Shown here piece by piece: positions 59,935-64,000 of a stretch of 64,000 nt of DNA; position 1 is the stretch's first letter; each line of letters starts with the position of its first letter. The position numbers were made by a program, and so were the translations under genes. This DNA comes from Deinandra increscens subsp. villosa (Eukaryota; Streptophyta; Magnoliopsida; Asterales; Asteraceae). Below the pieces are notes generated by a model. It was not told where the DNA came from, searched no databases, and saw only the letters and a list, made by a program, of their open reading frames with translations. Location: positions 24,870,653-24,934,652 of the forward strand of contig JBCNJP010000008.1 of assembly GCA_039602395.1 (NCBI GenBank), read 5' to 3'.

Positions 59935-59984
59935 TACGCCCGTACCAGGTGGTACGCTGGGCCGGACCATCGGGCGTATAAAAG
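59935..59984 (+). promoter_or_regulatory. Candidate internal promoter for the extra ORF
   Basis: GGTACGCCCGTACC and GGTGGTACGCTGG are followed by TATAAAAG at 59977-59984, mirroring the order palindromes-then-TATA in this element's LTR. About 0.7 kb upstream of the ORF start. Confidence 0.5.
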
Positions 59985-60679
59985 GGTTTCATCTGGTATG
60001 CATCTCTTATTTCCACCTTTCAATCTGTGGAGAGCGAAACCCTAATCACCCGAACTTGTTTTTACTCAATTACTCACTCGTTACTGAACCTTTGATCTTG
60101 ATTTTTGTTGCTACAGGTCGAGATTTGAATTGCGCAGACATTGGTGGTCTTGATTTACTTTGTGGTTTCCTAAATCGCATGATTTTTTAGATTAAACTCT
60201 CAGTTTTTTGCAAAGTTTAACTTTTTCTGGTTCACCAAGTTTTAAAACATGAAAATGGGTTCTGTATACACCGGTAGGATCGGTTTTTAGTGTAGAATCA
60301 AACTGTGATAACTGATTTTTCATACCGTGTTGATTTCTAAAATTTCAAGTGGAAAACTCTTCGGTGACTATTCTTCCATCGTACCAGTTGGTACGCTCGC
60401 CCATACCAACATGGTACACATGCCCTTTGTGGTACGGAGGATGGCACGTACCAAGGTGGTACGTTTGACCAAAAGTGGTCCGATCAACAAGCTTAATTTG
60501 AATGGTACCCCCGTACCAATGTGGTACGGATGACCATGTGGTATGGATATTGGTACGTCGACTAGGTTTTTGTCAAAGTTAAGAGTTTAAACGTTTCGAG
60601 TCAAATTTGAGTCAATTGATTAGCGTTTTTTATTATTCAACATAAATTTTACGTTACTTGCTTTTATGAACTTTCAGAA

Positions 60680-63600
60680 ATGGCTGATGTATTATCGTCT
60701 AATGACGAGCACAACATTTGTGCACATCTTGGTGCTTCTAACAAATGGATATCTCATTATGGAAATATTTTTGAGTTCGTGCGACGGTCAAGGATTTACT
60801 ATGCAGCAACACATGAGTGCACACCATACATAGATGTTTTGAACACTTTCTGGAATGTAGCTCAGGTTGATTGTACTGTTGCTCCACCGGTGATCAGATC
60901 AAGAGTTCATGAAACAAACATTGTTATAATTGAAGATGATGTTCGTTAGGTACTCCAGTTCAATGATAATGCTGAGTTTCCTGTAGAGTTTGACGACGCA
61001 GATTTGATTGGATTGTTAAGAAGAATCAAGTACAATGGGAATTTGTCTGTGAAGTGGTTTGCCAAGTCAAATCTTTCTCCACCTTACAAGTATCTGATGC
61101 ATGTGATTATAAGGCGGTTTGGAAATAGGTTGCGAGGTCACGAAGAGTTTGACATGAAGATTTTGTCATTCTTTACAGCTCTTGTGATGAATAGAGAATT
61201 CAATTTCTCTGGATGGGTGTTCGCTTATATGAAAGATAATATATTGGTAAAGCAAAAAAAAGAGCCTAATGTATCCAAGATTCATCCTAATGATTCTTGT
61301 GTTTCATATCCTCAACTTCCAAAGAATTAGAATTTTTTTTGACACTAAAGCACATGAACCAAGTGTCTGTAAACAAGCTGCCAGTCTATCAGAAAAGAAA
61401 AGGAGCAAATATACTTCCACCAGTGAAAAAGTTTAGTGGTCACCTTGCCAAGCCTGACTATGTGGCTCCTGAAAATTGTGCTCCAAGACATTTTGATAGT
61501 TCCGATGATGAATTAGAATATGATGAAAATGGTGATCCAAGAGAAGTTGTTGAAGACCAAGCTGCAGATGAACCAGTGAATCAAGAACTGATTGTGCAAG
61601 CTCAATCTATTCAAGAACCTGTCAATTTATTCAAGAACCGATTATTCAGGATGAGAGGGTGGAACCTGAAGCTGTGAATGCTCAGGATGATGAGTTGATG
61701 AGTGAAGCTGATGTTTCTGATAAAGATGATGATGATGCTAGTAGTTCGTCTAATTCATATTCTGGTGATTACGGTGCGATCTTTCATAATGCCAGAGGTG
61801 TTCTCGTGAAGAAAGGTTCAAAGAAGCATATTGCTTGTCTGAAGTCATAGAACAAAGATACTTCTAAGTATGAAAAGCAAAGAGCTCAAGCTGATGATTT
61901 TGATATTGAGTCTGATCCATTATATGCTCTAGAATGGGACTAATCATGTTCAAAAGCTGATGCTTCTGGAAAAGGAAAAGGAAAAGCTCCGATGCAAGAT
62001 TCGGGTAAAGTGCATGTGTCAAGGCAAAAGATGGTCGTCAAATGTGGTACGTTTCTTGCAGATTCAAGGAAAGATTTACTGAACAATCCACCAAGTAAGA
62101 AGCAAAAGACTACAAATTTTCAGTCTTCAGTTCCAAAGACAACCACACCACAAACCACTGTTGTGAAATCTCCAAAGTCTACAAATCCACCTTTTAAGAC
62201 TAGAAAGATCATTATCAAACCTCCTGTTACTTCAACTACTTCTTCTTCTGCTACATGTGTTTCAGTTGACAGCCAGCTTGCTTTACTTCAAAGTCAACTT
62301 GCTTCATTATAAGAAACAGATCGTCAACGAGCTTTAGAAGTTAGTGACTTATGAGAAACTATGAAAGTTTTAAAAGTAAGAGATGTTTCCAAAGATTGGG
62401 AAATTGGTCGTTTATTGCATATTTCTAAATCCCTGGGTGAGCAGTTAAAATTGGTGTTACAATCTTTGCCTGCTCAGGGGGAGAGGAATCCGAATCCCGA
62501 TGATACTTGCAAGGAAGATGATGGTATGGAATTTTTAAATGATGAAGAAGATCCTGAAGGAGGTGTTGGTGGAACCGGTACTAGTGGGTTTGGTACGTCG
62601 GGTGCTTCCACTGCAGCTGGTACTTCTACAGCTGATACATCTTAGGGGAAGAATGTCGCAGGGGGAGATGAGTATGATGTGATCCCGATATCCAAGACAA
62701 TTATTGAAGAGGGAGAGTTTATTCACAGATATTCAAAGGAACAACTTGATGCGATATATGCTTTAAATGTAGATAAAGTTGATGGCGTTCCTCTTGCTGA
62801 GCCATATAAAGAAAATGAATCAAATAATGATACGTAATTTGAAAAAGAACATGTTGATGTAGAAGATATGACAGCCGAGGAGTATCTAGATGATCCAAAA
62901 ATGTATGAAAATTTCACTGACAATGATACTTCTGATGGATTTTAATTTCTTTGGAAGGATGATGATGAGGAGTTTGAGAAAGAAGTGAAAAAGAAAGAAG
63001 CTGATAAAAAGACAAAAGAAGCTGAAAAACAACCTGAAAAGACTGAAGCTGAGAGTTTTTTAGAAAAAACAAGAGAAAAGGAGGTTGTATGATTAGTGGA
63101 TGAAAGAGCAATGGGCAAAGAAAGTTCCTTCGGTGAAGCCTGTCAATCAAAAGCGTTATTTTGACAAGAAAGGTGAAGCTATTGGAAAAATTATCAATTG
63201 GATGTATGACTCCCAACTCAAGTGTTATGCAATTAAGGAGTTCAGGATTATCTACTTGAGAGGTGCAAGAAGATTTGATACATTGCCTGTTTGTTATGTG
63301 CGAGAGTTGACTAGGAAACCGTTCCTGAATTATGATAAAAATGTTCTTGCTGAGGTTTTCAAGAACAAATTACATGAAGAATGCCAAGGAAGGTTCAGGT
63401 TCTTGAAACCACAAAGGCCAAAGTATGAAGATCATCCGACTGAAATTCATCCAAGAACTGGAAAGGCACGTGTTGTATTGAAATACAAAAAGCCGATTCA
63501 GCTTAAGAAGATTCCTTTGAAGAAGCTCGAGCAGAATTTCATCCAAACATTGAAGTGGTGGTACTACAATGAAAGAATAGGTTAGGCGGTGATAGTGATC

Positions 63601-63831
63601 AGGGAGGATAATAAGGTGGTGAGGATCTTTGATCCTATGTGGTTAATCAATCTATCCGAGGCTGATATAGACAAGCTTTATCACAACAACATTTTGTATC
63701 AAGTCGAGGATGTAGAGCAAGCTTTAAAGTTTCAGAAAGTGATAAGGATTTGTTATGCCTTCGGGATTCATTCTGGAAACAATCGTCAGAGATTTTGGAA
63801 GAAGACTGAAGAAAAAGCTTCGGAAGACTAG
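60680..63831 (+). pseudogene. Long extra (env-like) ORF of Copia element C, about 1050 codons, broken
   Basis: Starts MADVLSSNDEHNICAHLGAS. The N-terminal domain (about 60680-61290) matches the layout of the ORF at 54428: VLNTFWNVA, a VIIEDDVR-like tract, a mid region with RRFGNRLRGHEEFD, and FNFSGWVFAYMKDN. Then come an acidic stretch (61490-61750), a Lys/Thr/Pro-rich tract (62080-62240) and a coiled-coil-like heptad region (SQLALLQSQLASL, 62260-62460). A Gly/Thr-rich tract (62560-62640), a charged Glu/Lys segment (62950-63090) and a conserved C-terminal block (63100-63580, WMYDSQLKCYAIKEFRIIYL) complete it. Stops or frameshifts occur at about 60948, 61300, 61660, 61848, 61940, 62310, 62352, 62643, 62836, 62943 and 63585. 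No clear signal peptide or membrane helix is visible, so 'env-like' refers to position only. Confidence 0.75.
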
Positions 63832-63835
63832 CATA

Positions 63836-63850
63836 AGACAAGGGGGAGTT
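63836..63850 (+). other. Polypurine tract of element C
   Basis: AGACAAGGGGGAGTT lies immediately before the 3' LTR. Confidence 0.9.
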
Positions 63851-64000
63851 TGTTAGAACAAGTTTTGTGTCTAGCGTACCATGGGGCGGACCAGTTGGTA
63901 CGTTGGCCAGTAGACTATAAATAGGTTAAGTTGTTTTGTCTAGAGTAGAAGAGTGAGTGCTGCTAGCTTAAGTGTGTGTATCTGTTGGTGTAACTCTCTC
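63851..64000 (+). repeat. 3' LTR of element C, start only
   Basis: Same start as 33269 and the same TATA region (TATAAATA 63916-63923). Compared with the 5' LTR, two stretches of the promoter-upstream part are missing (about 60 and 35 bases). The LTR continues beyond the window. Confidence 0.88.

Larger units (their letters stand above)
58612..60679 (+). other. Spacer between RNase H and the extra ORF (element C)
   Basis: No coding region. In order: a purine-rich TTTTTAGGGGAGAA (about 58700-58713), which looks like an ordinary Copia polypurine tract, and an A-rich stretch (58715-58840). Next come the three-hairpin element (59134-59285), a 43-bp direct repeat (59367-59409, 59464-59506), GGTACG palindromes and a TATA box (59935-59984), and a second GGTACG-rich leader (60380-60560). 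The spacer ends with CTTTCAG just before the ATG at 60680. Confidence 0.75.
33269..64000 (+). mobile_element. Element C: Copia retrotransposon with long extra ORF, invaded and decayed
   Basis: The 5' LTR starts TGTTAGAACAAGTTTTGTGTC at 33269 and the 3' LTR starts with the same bases at 63851, running off the window. Between them, after removing the Athila insertion and the D material, the order is LTR, leader, gag, integrase, reverse transcriptase, RNase H, spacer, extra ORF, polypurine tract, LTR. The protease is missing. The extra ORF after pol, a coiled coil plus second zinc knuckle in gag, and palindromes in the LTR recall Sirevirus-type Copia elements, although these LTRs are short (about 350 bp). 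All genes contain stops or frameshifts. Confidence 0.8.

Noticed and set aside
1..64000. Host protein-coding genes, rRNA or tRNA genes
   Set aside because: None found; the only tRNA-like matches are the 12-17 base primer-binding sites of the retrotransposons.

Overview
This window is plant nuclear DNA made almost entirely of nested LTR retrotransposons; no host protein gene, rRNA or tRNA was recognised. The elements are typical of a dicot: an Athila-type Gypsy element, a Tekay/Del-like Gypsy element, and Copia elements primed by initiator Met-tRNA that carry a very long extra ORF. That extra ORF recalls the env-like ORFs of Sirevirus-type Copia elements and of many Asteraceae Copia copies, so Asteraceae is my best guess. 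This rests on remembered family features, not on a search.

Layout. (A) 1-4593: 5' part of a decayed Copia element on the minus strand (LTR, leader, gag, protease). (B) 4594-6004 and 33181-33268: the two halves of an older, non-genic target. (C) 6005-33180: a minus-strand Tekay-like Gypsy element (X) with LTRs of about 3.45 kb and only a broken gag inside. Its left LTR holds a 9.55-kb non-coding LARD (6363-15917), a truncated LTR-element fragment (16695-17754) and a MITE-like palindrome (19584-19769). Its right LTR holds a gag-only Copia element (24696-28689) and a non-coding LTR element, Y (28926-32683). (D) 33269 to beyond 64000: a plus-strand Copia element (C) whose 5' LTR is split by a 12-kb minus-strand Athila element (33317-45337). 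The C gag is interrupted at 48836 by the 5' end of another Copia element (D), whose LTR is itself split by a solo LTR (48989-50606). A 500-N assembly gap (51221-51720) follows. To its right come a long spacer, an extra ORF fused in frame to integrase, the rest of pol, a second extra ORF in the usual position, a polypurine tract and the start of the C 3' LTR.

Age order from nesting and from LTR differences counted by eye: the LARD is youngest (about 4 differences in 3013 bp). The Athila element (about 15 in 1944) and the gag-only Copia (4 in 327) are also young. X, A and C are old and broken. Several of the youngest insertions cannot encode their own pol, so they were probably moved by relatives elsewhere in the genome.

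The most interesting signals are non-coding. (1) Unrelated elements carry spaced arrays of about 15-19 copies of a family-specific short motif between the primer-binding site and the coding region or body. (2) A triplet of small hairpins with GNRA-like loops is shared between the gag-only Copia and the spacer of element C. (3) A TATA box preceded by the LTR's own palindromes, and a splice-acceptor-like site, sit just upstream of the second extra ORF. (4) A set of covarying hairpins lies in the 3' region of the Athila element.
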